A stretch of DNA of 13,272 nt from Clostridium sp. Lineage in GTDB: Bacteria > Bacillota > Clostridia > Lachnospirales > Lachnospiraceae. The DNA is taken from assembly GCA_023664325.1 (NCBI GenBank), contig JAMPFS010000069.1, positions 1-13,272 on the forward strand, read 5' to 3'. Positions 1 to 7,468 of the stretch are shown piece after piece. Position 1 is the first letter of the stretch, and the number at the start of each line of letters is the position of its first letter. Position numbers and translations under genes: made by a program. The notes under the pieces were generated by a model. That model was given only the letters and a program-made list of their open reading frames with translations, was not told the DNA's origin and did no database searches.

Positions 1-49
1 TAGCACTGCGGGAAGGTTTACTCACTTTTACATTGCAATTTGCGGAAAC

Positions 50-223
50 TCAAGCTGAATTGTCTGTACATTCCTCTGTAATTGCAGAACCAAATAAAAT
101 GATTTTCTCAATCGCTCTACAGGCGCAGGCACTCTGCAAAATATTTTTGATATAGCCTGCTTTTATATCCGCCACTTTGCATGTTGTTCCAAAACTTGTT
201 TCTATTTCTACCAGGCGACACAT
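50..223 (-). pseudogene. Truncated nucleotidyltransferase (MNT/Pol-beta-like) reading frame
   Basis: This 57-residue frame starts at an ATG preceded by AAGGGGGTGGG, a usable ribosome binding site. Residues 38-49 read AIEKIILFGSAI, the hydrophobic strand plus Gly-Ser that opens the active site of minimal nucleotidyltransferases (MNT, Pol-beta superfamily). In that family the Gly-Ser is followed about ten residues later by Asp-x-Asp, the metal-binding pair. Here the frame reads TEECTDNSA and then stops at TGA, exactly where S-D-I-D-L would be expected. The catalytic Asp pair and the rest of the domain are absent, and no continuation appears in the other two frames before the window edge. I infer a gene cut by deletion or recombination, with no nucleotidyl-transfer activity. 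A short stand-alone peptide cannot be excluded. It is co-directional with the carboxypeptidase gene but 143 bp downstream of it. Confidence 0.6.
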
Positions 224-268
224 ATTCTACCCACCCCCTTACTTAAAAATGGTTTCTTGTCATAAATA

Positions 269-282
269 TTACCATATAGTAA
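269..282. promoter_or_regulatory. Near-palindrome upstream of the nucleotidyltransferase remnant
   Basis: The 14 bases TTACCATATAGTAA form a dyad with one mismatched pair. It lies 46 bp upstream of the remnant's ATG, where a promoter or operator would sit. I see no convincing -35/-10 pair around it. It could be a protein-binding site or chance in AT-rich DNA. Confidence 0.2.
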
Positions 283-307
283 CGGATTATTCTATCAAAA
301 TTTTTAA

Positions 308-325
308 GAACCGGTGAACTGGTTC
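308..325 (-). terminator. Possible weak terminator after the carboxypeptidase gene
   Basis: On the minus strand GAACC and GGTTC are separated by 8 bases and followed by TTAAAAATTTT. It lies about 42 bases past the carboxypeptidase stop codon. The five-pair stem is short and the T run is interrupted, so termination here would be inefficient. It is the only hairpin candidate between this operon and the remnant downstream. Confidence 0.25.
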
Positions 326-366
326 ATGGTTTTCGATATCCAATGCTTAACCGATTCCATATTCCG

Positions 367-1446
367 CTAATCGACCACTTTTACCTTACACTTTAATGTT
401 TTTCTATATAGCTTTGCATAAATGGTCGTGGTTCCCGCCTGTATGCCAGTTATCGTTCCGTCTTCATCCACCGTGGCAATTGCTTCATTTTTGCTGCTCC
501 ACCGTGCAGCCGCTTTCGTTCCTTTGAGCTTTGCCTTTACCGATTCATTCACTTTGACCTCTAAAGAAGATCTTGCCAGCGCAAGATTTTTGCGCACGGC
601 TTTTGCATCTTTCTTACATGCCGAAATCATTTTCCTGGCATCGCTGAAACGCTCGCCGTCTCCTGCGCTCCCTAACGTTACAATCACATAGGAATGTCCC
701 TTATATGTATAAACGCCTGTAAAACAATACTTTGCCGTCCAGCCAGTGCCAGTCTTGCCAACGCAGTAATAATCCTTACTCCCAAGCAAATGATTTGTGC
801 TTTTTACGGAGTGGCGCCTGCCACCGGTACTTTTAAAGGAATACGATTTCTTTTGTAAAATCTTTCGGATTGTATCATTTTGATAAGCATACCGCATGAT
901 CAGCGCCAGGTCGTAGGCTGTTGTGTAGTGCGGCTTACTGGAACGCAGGCCGTTTGGTGTGCCAAAACGGGTATTCTTACAGCCAATCTTTTTGACTTTC
1001 TTATTGACTTCCTTCATAAATTTGCTCACACTGCCGCTCGTTCCCTCTGCCACTGCCACAGCGCAGTCATTAGCAGATGGAATCAGCATGCCATGCAGTA
1101 AATCCTTCATGCGGTAACGGCTGCCGCGCGCCAGAGAAACAACAACTCCGTCTGCTCCGGCAGCGTTCCCGGAAATCTTGACCTTTTTGTTCAGGGATTT
1201 ATTCTTCTCTACGGCAACAACTGCCGTCATCAGTTTTGTGGTGCTGGCATTGTGGCATTTTTGCTTTGCGTTTTTACTGTATAGTACCTCGCCGCTGTCC
1301 ATATCCATGATAATGGCACGCTTGCCGTTTAAAGAGAGGGATATTTTAGACGAGGTTTTAGCGTATGCAGGAATAGAGGTTACCGTTAGCATAGCTGCCA
1401 CTAAAAGGATAGATAAAAATATTTTATATAAATTTGTATATCTCAT
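367..1446 (-). CDS. Secreted D-alanyl-D-alanine carboxypeptidase (S11 family) with C-terminal BIG2 domain
   Basis: Serine-type D,D-carboxypeptidase that removes the terminal D-Ala from peptidoglycan stem peptides outside the membrane, limiting cross-linking. The 359-residue product has a signal peptide (residues 1-29, hydrophobic LSILLVAAML, ending AYA). All three S11 motifs are present: S68-T-T-K71 with the nucleophilic Ser, S124-A-N126, and K231-T-G233. Typical DacA/DacF enzymes end with a PBP5 C-terminal domain and an amphipathic membrane anchor. Here both are absent, and residues about 292-359 form a BIG2-like immunoglobulin domain (RWSSKNEAIATVDEDGTITG) rich in Lys. The ATG overlaps the stop of the giant surface gene as ATGA. 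Its ribosome binding site AAGGTG (1452-1457) lies inside the last codons of that gene, so translation is probably coupled. Catalytic assignment is firm; wall attachment through the BIG2 domain is inference. No specific gene symbol is justified because of the unusual C-terminus. Confidence 0.93.
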   Translation of the reverse strand: MRYTNLYKIFLSILLVAAMLTVTSIPAYAKTSSKISLSLNGKRAIIMDMDSGEVLYSKNAKQKCHNASTTKLMTAVVAVEKNKSLNKKVKISGNAAGADGVVVSLARGSRYRMKDLLHGMLIPSANDCAVAVAEGTSGSVSKFMKEVNKKVKKIGCKNTRFGTPNGLRSSKPHYTTAYDLALIMRYAYQNDTIRKILQKKSYSFKSTGGRRHSVKSTNHLLGSKDYYCVGKTGTGWTAKYCFTGVYTYKGHSYVIVTLGSAGDGERFSDARKMISACKKDAKAVRKNLALARSSLEVKVNESVKAKLKGTKAAARWSSKNEAIATVDEDGTITGIQAGTTTIYAKLYRKTLKCKVKVVD

Positions 1447-4400
1447 TTTTTCACCTTAATATTCTTATTGCCCTTCTTCTTCATAAACTTACTGTAAGCT
1501 TTCACTTTCTTCTTCGGCACTTTGATTGTAAGATTCTTCTTCGTTCCTTTAAAGGCATTCTTGCCGATTGATTTGGAAGTAAGTTTTGAGGACTTTATGG
1601 TTATCGTCTTCAAGTTCTTGTCACCCTGAAAAGCACTGCTTCCAATCGTTTTAAGGGAAGTTGATTTCAATGTGACCGATTTTAATTTTTTGCAGTTTTT
1701 AAAGGCGTTTTTGCCGATTGCGGTTACGTTCTTGCCAACGGTTACTTTGGTGATCTTTTTGCTGTTTACCAAAGCGTTGGGGAATATGGTGGTTACTTTG
1801 TAAACATATCCGTCAATGGTGACAGATGCCGGAACCGTAATGGAAGTTTTCTTCTGGTTTGTTAGCTTTATATAAGTTACTTCTTTCACAGAAGGAGTTG
1901 ACTTCGTCACTTTATATCGTCCATTCCCTATTGTCACCTGTGTTCCGGTTGCGGGCAGGGTATCCTCCACCGTTGCCTGTTCTTTTTCCGATTGCTCCGT
2001 TGTTTCTCTAACAACATGAATCACACATTGCGATTCCACTCCTGAACCATCCGCCGCTGCCGCAACAATACCCGCAGTTCCCTCTGCAATAGCTGATATA
2101 TTTCCTTCCTCGTCAACTTGTGCCACTTCTACATTTGTTGATGACCACACAATTTCACGGTTTGTTGTATTTTCAGGTAAGACAATTGCGCCTATTTTCT
2201 TTATATCACCGACTTTCATTGTGAATGCCTCTTCATCTAATTTTATTTCCGACGCTAATATTGGTTTAACCGTTATCGTACAGCTATCTTTGTACCCTCC
2301 ATCCACAGATGCTACTGTAATGACTGCTGTTCCTACCGCATTTGCCTTAATATTCCCCTCTGCATCAACTGATGCGACACTTCTTCTATTGCTGCGCCAC
2401 AACACATCCTGATTCGTTGCATTTTTCGGAACTATATTCACTTGAAGCTTGTTTTCCTCACCAATCAGCATTTCCATTTTTTCAGAGCTAAGCGTTATAC
2501 CTGTTACCGAAATCGGTACTACTTCTACTTCCAATTCTGCGCACTTTGCCCCATCTTCTGAAACCGCAGTAAATGTCACCTTTCCGATTCCTCTGGTTGT
2601 AACTACTCCCTCCTGGGAAATCAATGCAATATTCTTATCACTGCTAATCCAAAAGATATTTTGATTGGCAGCATCAATAGGTTCTACAGTTGCCGTTAAT
2701 GCAAATTCTTTTCCTACTTCAATGGTATTATTCTCTGATAATTCCTCACTATCTGCCTGTATCGTCACTTCTGAAACTTTTATTTTTTCCGTATTGTCAG
2801 CTTCCAGCACCTCAATTTCACATGTTGCTTCATATCCGCCATCTGTTGTAACAACGGTAATAGATGTTTTCCCTTGCTTGATGCCCTTTACAATTCCGGT
2901 TTTTCCGTCTACAGCCGCAATCGTTTCATCCCCCATCTTCCATGTAACAGAGGCATCGTCTGCATTCTCCGGCATAACCATTGCTTCCAGTAATGCACAA
3001 TTCCCCTCTTTTATAGAAAGATTTTTTTCTGAAAGCGTTATACCAGTGACACCATGTCCTATTACGGTAACAAAACAGCTTGCACTAAACTTTCCATCCT
3101 CTGTTGTTGCAGTAATGGTGGCTGTTCCCGCTTTCTTTGCTGTAATCCTGCCGTTTACTACACTTGCAATCTCTTCATTGTCTGACTGCCATGTAACATT
3201 CGTATTTGTAGCATCAACAGGTAAAATATTCGCTGATATTGTTTGTGTTGCCTTTGTTTCCAGCGTTAATTCTGTCTTATCCAAAGAAATACCTGTTACC
3301 GGAACATTCTTTACCGTTACTGTGCAGGATGCCGTCTTTGAACCATCCTTTGTTTTGACAATAATAACAGCCGTTCCTTCGCTTACCGCTGTTACCTCAC
3401 CGTTCTTTACCGTTGCAACTGCCGGCTTACTGGATGTCCATGTTACATCTTTTACTGATGCATTCGCCGGAGTGATTGTTACATGTAATTGGCAACTGTC
3501 TCCTATTCCTAAAATTTCTGTTTGAGAATTTAAACTAACACCTGTTACAGAAATCGGTTGTACCGTTATTACACACTTTGCTGTTTTCTCCTTATTCTCC
3601 GTTGTTACTGTAATGGTCGCTGTACCGTGTTTCTTTAATGTTACTAAGCCTGTACTCGTAACCTCTGCCACTTCTGCATCACTGGACGACCATTTCACTG
3701 TTGAATAAGTTGCATTAGCCGGACGAACATTAGCTGTCAACTGTACTGTATCTCCCGTTGTTCCCGTAAAACTTGACTTATCCAGCGAAACAGAAGTGAC
3801 CGGCTCATACACACGAACTTCGCAAGTCTGTACAATATTTCCCACCATAGCAATAACAGTTGCCTTCCCTAACGCATTCGCTGTCAATTTACCAGTGTTG
3901 TCAATACTTACTATCTTTTCATCTGTAGATGTCCAAGTAAAATCATCAGATGAATCTGCCGGTATAATGGCAGCGGTCATCTGGACAGATTCTTTTCTTC
4001 CTACCTCTAATTCTGTTGCATTTAACTTAATTCCTGTTGCCTGCACATCTAAAGTTTTAAAGGTAATATCATTTTCTTTTGCAAAGGTTTCTGCATAAGT
4101 TCCTGCAACTCCATGAATTGCTAATTTTTCCGGATACGAAAATGCTGTTGTATCAATCGCAGCAACATTTCTATTAATGGTAATATCCGTTAATCCTGTA
4201 CAATTACCAAATGCATATTTGTTTATTGCTGTTACCTGTTGTGGTAAAATAACATTTATCAATGCAGGATTTTCGTAAAAGCAATAATTGGGAATTATTT
4301 TTAAGCCTGCACCAATATTTATATTGGAAAGTTGATCACAATATGAAAATGCATAGTTGCCTAATGTTTGCAATGTGTCTGGCAATGTTGCTTTTTCCAA

Positions 4401-7400
4401 CGCAATACAATACTCAAATGCATATTCACCGATAGAAGTCGTTCCTTCAGAAATTTTCAAATCTGTTAAGGCTTCACAATGAAAAAAGGCACTGTTTTCA
4501 ATTTTACGCACACTTGCAGAAATTGTCACTTTGGTAAGTGCCGTACAGCCTGCAAAAGCTCCACTGTAAATTGTATTCACTTTGTTTGGCAGATTCACTT
4601 CCGTTAGCGATGTACAATTTCGGAATGCACTTGCACCAATGGTTTCCAATGTTTCTGGAAAATTTACTTCTGTTAAGGCGGTACACCCTTCAAACATTCC
4701 TCCTGCAATATTTATGCTTATATCAGGTAGATGTGCTTTTTGCAAACTAGTACATCCAGAAAAAATATATGCACCCATACTATTTACAGAATCTGGGATA
4801 TCTATATCAATTAAGTTAATACAATTATCAAATACATTACTCCCTATTGTTATTAATCCATCATGCAATATTACTTCTGTTAAATTTAAACACCCATTGA
4901 ATGCTTTCTCCTTTATGATTGTTACTGTCTTTGGTATTTCAATCTTTCTTATGCCTATGCAGTCCTCAAAAAGAGAATTTGGTATTTCCCTTATTCCCTC
5001 TTCAAAAACAATATTTTTTAAGTTCTCACATTTACCAAATGGACCTATATGTGCATGGAAACCATTATCATATTTAATGGTTTCTATTGATTTTGGTATT
5101 TCAACTGATTGCAGACTATTGCAATACGAAAATGCATCATCCCATAATTCTATTAAACTTTTTGATAACTGTAAATCATTCAATGACGTGCAATATGAAA
5201 ATGCGAATGCCTCTATTCTGGTGACACTATCCGCCATAGTTACCTTTTTTAAATTAGTACACTTCATAAATGCCCGCCATTCTATCGTTGTAACACTATC
5301 TGGTATTTTTATCTCTTCAATTCCTGTGCAACGATAAAATAATCGTTTGGGAATTTTTTTAATCCCTTGTTCAAAATAAATTGTTTTAAGATTGTCACAA
5401 TAACTAAATGCTCCTCCATCACTTGCATAATCATTAGCATCACAATTGTTGATACTTTTCGGTATTTCAATACTAACTAAGGCATTACATTTTCCAAAAG
5501 CATCATGGTTTATAGTGACCAGTTTATTTGATAATGTAACGCTACTCAGGTTACTACAACTATAAAACGCATTACCGCCTATCGTTTTCACCCCATCCGG
5601 TATTACCACGCTGCCCAGATAAGTATTTCCCTTAAATGCACTATCGCCAATCCCTACAACCGGATAGCCGTCCAATTCCTCTGGTATCGTCAAACAATAT
5701 ACACTCCCCCGGTATTTTGTAATGGTTGCATTATTTTCTTTATCCAATTCATATTCAAAAGTCGGTTCTTCCACATCGGAATATGGCGCAACAAAACAGT
5801 TCCCACTATATGTTCCCGAACCGGAACCGCTGGTGGAGTAATATCCTCGTTTGCCCACGGAAGACGGACTGTCCGGTCTGGAACAAACTCTGACTAAATT
5901 ACCATCTTCTATGTGATAGCATATCCGGCAAGGGCTATTATTCTGATTATAAATCTGTATTGTTTCACTTGTCACACTTTGACCGAATACATTCACATTA
6001 TAACCAACGGTTGCAAAAATATATGCTGGCAAATCCATACACATAGTTGGCTTCCTGCCATCCTTGTATATCTCTGTTTCCGGTTCTGCCTTTACTCCTG
6101 CTTCCCCATAAATGGAGCCGTTTGCAACACCCGGCACATCAACATAAAAACCAACTTTGCATGAAGTCTTTAGTTCGGCCTTAGCAGAAAAATGCCATGT
6201 CGGAACAGAATATCCTTTGATTTTTCTTGTTGCCGAACCATAATTTTTCTCGATACCCGTTTCAAAATTATATGAATAGGAAAGCGCTGCCGAGCCGGAG
6301 GCAGAATAAACCATATCCACACTAATTTTTCCTACACCTGCCACACTGATATGACCTACATTCAGCGTAAAACTTTTTGAACCGGAAACCGTATATGCTG
6401 CGGTCGCTTTTCCTGTTGTGGAAAAATAGTACCCCTTACTGTCAATCCGATAGCTAATCTTCAAATCCGTTAATTTGCAGGACACGGTTCCGCCGCCAAC
6501 ATTTTGCTGCAAATTAATATTTTTTATCTTCTTCGTTCCCGATGTTTCCAATCCATACGCAGTTGCTTCTTCATACTCTACATCAACGGTAACCCCCTCT
6601 GCCGGTACAAAATTGCCCAAATCTGCCTCAATCACACCTTCTGCATCCACAGAAACAACCGCATCTTCATAGGGAATTTCTTCTCCGGTTACAAAAATTC
6701 CGTCTGCCTTTTCTTCTAATTTTACAATCTTATATGTATAGGCAATTCCATTTGAATATACAGCTATAGAATCTCCCTTTGACAGCTGTAAAGAAGTATC
6801 ATAAATCATTATCTCTGTATTAGACAATAATTCAACGGATGTCTCTTCAGGTATTTCAATGACATTATTTGCAAATTGATATATGTTTTTATGCTCGTCT
6901 TCAATAACGGATGCTTTCAATATGTTCTTTGCAAAATTTATCATATTGTTTTTTTCAGTTATGGTAACAGCCTTTTGCGGACCAAAAGCGCCATTCACTA
7001 ATTGCAGCCATCCCTCATTGATTGCAATTTGTGCCGCCTGCGGATACTTAAGCTCTGCATAATCACTCATTGTATATTTTGCTGCTTCGTCTAACTCATA
7101 TCCGAGACAGGCATTCAATGTCTGGACTGCAAACTCTCTGGTAACGAAATCATCAGGACAAAATTCCTGCCCTGCCTCTAAATCAATGACACCAAAATTA
7201 ACCGCCAGCAAAATATCATTGTAATATTGTGAACCAGCTATATCCGTATAATAATCATCCGGCATTAAACCGTCCTCAATTTTCATATCAAAGACTGCAA
7301 CTAAATTATGTATCCATTCTGCCCTTGTTACCGTATTTGCTGCCTGTGCTGTATTCATTCCACCCATAGACAAAGTTCCTGCAAACACTATAAGACAATA

Positions 7401-7439
7401 TAGTAAAACCGTAATTTTATTCAGCAAAAATTTTCTCAT
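1443..7439 (-). CDS. Giant surface protein: SLH-like, BspA-type LRR, eight BIG2 domains, C-terminal LRR module
   Basis: A 1998-residue secreted protein, probably an adhesin or wall scaffold. The start is the second of two in-frame ATGs, 6 bases after GGGGAGG; the ATG 15 bases upstream has no ribosome binding site. Domains in order: signal peptide (1-34, ending AQA); SLH-like region about 35-175 with VTRAEW, YYTDIAGSQYYNDILLAVNFG and FVTREFAV; a beta-rich region of unknown family to about 585; about 22 BspA-type LRRs of 23 residues (585-1110, consensus IP..V..I...AF..C..L..V); eight BIG2 domains of about 82 residues (1134-1810, each with VTGI.L, P.(N/D)A, V.W.S and GTA.I); a Glu/Gln linker; and a second short LRR block ending in a Lys-rich tail (about 1830-1998). 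The SLH-like region may bind secondary wall polymer; LRRs and BIG2 domains of this kind occur in adhesins. No ligand can be named. It lies 29 bp after the CHAP gene and overlaps the carboxypeptidase start. Confidence 0.93.
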   Translation of the reverse strand: MRKFLLNKITVLLYCLIVFAGTLSMGGMNTAQAANTVTRAEWIHNLVAVFDMKIEDGLMPDDYYTDIAGSQYYNDILLAVNFGVIDLEAGQEFCPDDFVTREFAVQTLNACLGYELDEAAKYTMSDYAELKYPQAAQIAINEGWLQLVNGAFGPQKAVTITEKNNMINFAKNILKASVIEDEHKNIYQFANNVIEIPEETSVELLSNTEIMIYDTSLQLSKGDSIAVYSNGIAYTYKIVKLEEKADGIFVTGEEIPYEDAVVSVDAEGVIEADLGNFVPAEGVTVDVEYEEATAYGLETSGTKKIKNINLQQNVGGGTVSCKLTDLKISYRIDSKGYYFSTTGKATAAYTVSGSKSFTLNVGHISVAGVGKISVDMVYSASGSAALSYSYNFETGIEKNYGSATRKIKGYSVPTWHFSAKAELKTSCKVGFYVDVPGVANGSIYGEAGVKAEPETEIYKDGRKPTMCMDLPAYIFATVGYNVNVFGQSVTSETIQIYNQNNSPCRICYHIEDGNLVRVCSRPDSPSSVGKRGYYSTSGSGSGTYSGNCFVAPYSDVEEPTFEYELDKENNATITKYRGSVYCLTIPEELDGYPVVGIGDSAFKGNTYLGSVVIPDGVKTIGGNAFYSCSNLSSVTLSNKLVTINHDAFGKCNALVSIEIPKSINNCDANDYASDGGAFSYCDNLKTIYFEQGIKKIPKRLFYRCTGIEEIKIPDSVTTIEWRAFMKCTNLKKVTMADSVTRIEAFAFSYCTSLNDLQLSKSLIELWDDAFSYCNSLQSVEIPKSIETIKYDNGFHAHIGPFGKCENLKNIVFEEGIREIPNSLFEDCIGIRKIEIPKTVTIIKEKAFNGCLNLTEVILHDGLITIGSNVFDNCINLIDIDIPDSVNSMGAYIFSGCTSLQKAHLPDISINIAGGMFEGCTALTEVNFPETLETIGASAFRNCTSLTEVNLPNKVNTIYSGAFAGCTALTKVTISASVRKIENSAFFHCEALTDLKISEGTTSIGEYAFEYCIALEKATLPDTLQTLGNYAFSYCDQLSNINIGAGLKIIPNYCFYENPALINVILPQQVTAINKYAFGNCTGLTDITINRNVAAIDTTAFSYPEKLAIHGVAGTYAETFAKENDITFKTLDVQATGIKLNATELEVGRKESVQMTAAIIPADSSDDFTWTSTDEKIVSIDNTGKLTANALGKATVIAMVGNIVQTCEVRVYEPVTSVSLDKSSFTGTTGDTVQLTANVRPANATYSTVKWSSSDAEVAEVTSTGLVTLKKHGTATITVTTENKEKTAKCVITVQPISVTGVSLNSQTEILGIGDSCQLHVTITPANASVKDVTWTSSKPAVATVKNGEVTAVSEGTAVIIVKTKDGSKTASCTVTVKNVPVTGISLDKTELTLETKATQTISANILPVDATNTNVTWQSDNEEIASVVNGRITAKKAGTATITATTEDGKFSASCFVTVIGHGVTGITLSEKNLSIKEGNCALLEAMVMPENADDASVTWKMGDETIAAVDGKTGIVKGIKQGKTSITVVTTDGGYEATCEIEVLEADNTEKIKVSEVTIQADSEELSENNTIEVGKEFALTATVEPIDAANQNIFWISSDKNIALISQEGVVTTRGIGKVTFTAVSEDGAKCAELEVEVVPISVTGITLSSEKMEMLIGEENKLQVNIVPKNATNQDVLWRSNRRSVASVDAEGNIKANAVGTAVITVASVDGGYKDSCTITVKPILASEIKLDEEAFTMKVGDIKKIGAIVLPENTTNREIVWSSTNVEVAQVDEEGNISAIAEGTAGIVAAAADGSGVESQCVIHVVRETTEQSEKEQATVEDTLPATGTQVTIGNGRYKVTKSTPSVKEVTYIKLTNQKKTSITVPASVTIDGYVYKVTTIFPNALVNSKKITKVTVGKNVTAIGKNAFKNCKKLKSVTLKSTSLKTIGSSAFQGDKNLKTITIKSSKLTSKSIGKNAFKGTKKNLTIKVPKKKVKAYSKFMKKKGNKNIKVKK
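2010..4040 (-). repeat. Eight tandem BIG2 (bacterial Ig-like 2) domains
   Basis: Protein-level tandem repeats of about 82 residues within the giant surface protein. Each begins with a V-T-G-I/V-x-L strand, carries P-x-(N/D)-A near the middle and V-x-W-x-S, and ends with a G-T/K-A-x-I-x-V strand. Copies are clearly related but diverged, and I see no long identical DNA stretches between them, so this is not a recent expansion. The sixth copy (about 2514-2780) is the most divergent, opening with VSEVTIQAD. Confidence 0.85.
4734..5468 (-). repeat. Duplicated block of five LRR units (two copies of about 122 residues)
   Basis: Within the LRR array, units 4-8 and units 9-13 match in order. Both blocks open with an over-long unit of about 30 residues beginning EIPKSI (SINNCDANDYASDGGAFSYC and SIETIKYDNGFHAHIGPFGKC, respectively). 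Both continue with the rare variant YFEQGIKKIPKRLFYRC or VFEEGIREIPNSLFEDC, where the usual IG..AF is replaced by IP..LF. The other array units are mostly 22-23 residues long. This indicates duplication of a five-unit segment followed by divergence. The block is AT-rich compared with the flanking gene. Confidence 0.7.
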
Positions 7440-7445
7440 ACGAAT

Positions 7446-7452
7446 CCTCCCC
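7446..7452 (-). promoter_or_regulatory. Ribosome binding site that sets the start of the giant surface gene
   Basis: GGGGAGG lies 6 bases before the ATG at 7439. The alternative upstream ATG at 7454 overlaps this site and would add MGRIR before the signal peptide, so the downstream ATG is preferred. There is no room for a promoter in the 29-bp gap, which implies co-transcription with the CHAP gene. Confidence 0.8.
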
Positions 7453-7468
7453 ATTGGTATTTATTTTC

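Noticed and set aside
50..52. Read-through or selenocysteine at the TGA of the nucleotidyltransferase frame
   Set aside because: The frame after the TGA does not restore the family's Asp-x-Asp motif, and no selenocysteine insertion hairpin is evident next to it.
1944..1958. LPATG motif in the giant surface protein, as in sortase substrates
   Set aside because: It is followed by a folded domain of about 165 residues and not by a hydrophobic segment with a short basic tail, so it is not a C-terminal sorting signal.
2665..3525. 286-codon plus-strand open frame opposite the BIG2 domains
   Set aside because: The minus strand encodes clear BIG2 repeats in the same place; the plus-strand product is a Val/Ser/Phe-rich shadow without a ribosome binding site or recognisable domain.
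4582..5337. 251-codon plus-strand open frame opposite the LRRs
   Set aside because: It mirrors the LRR periodicity of the minus-strand gene and has no independent coding evidence.
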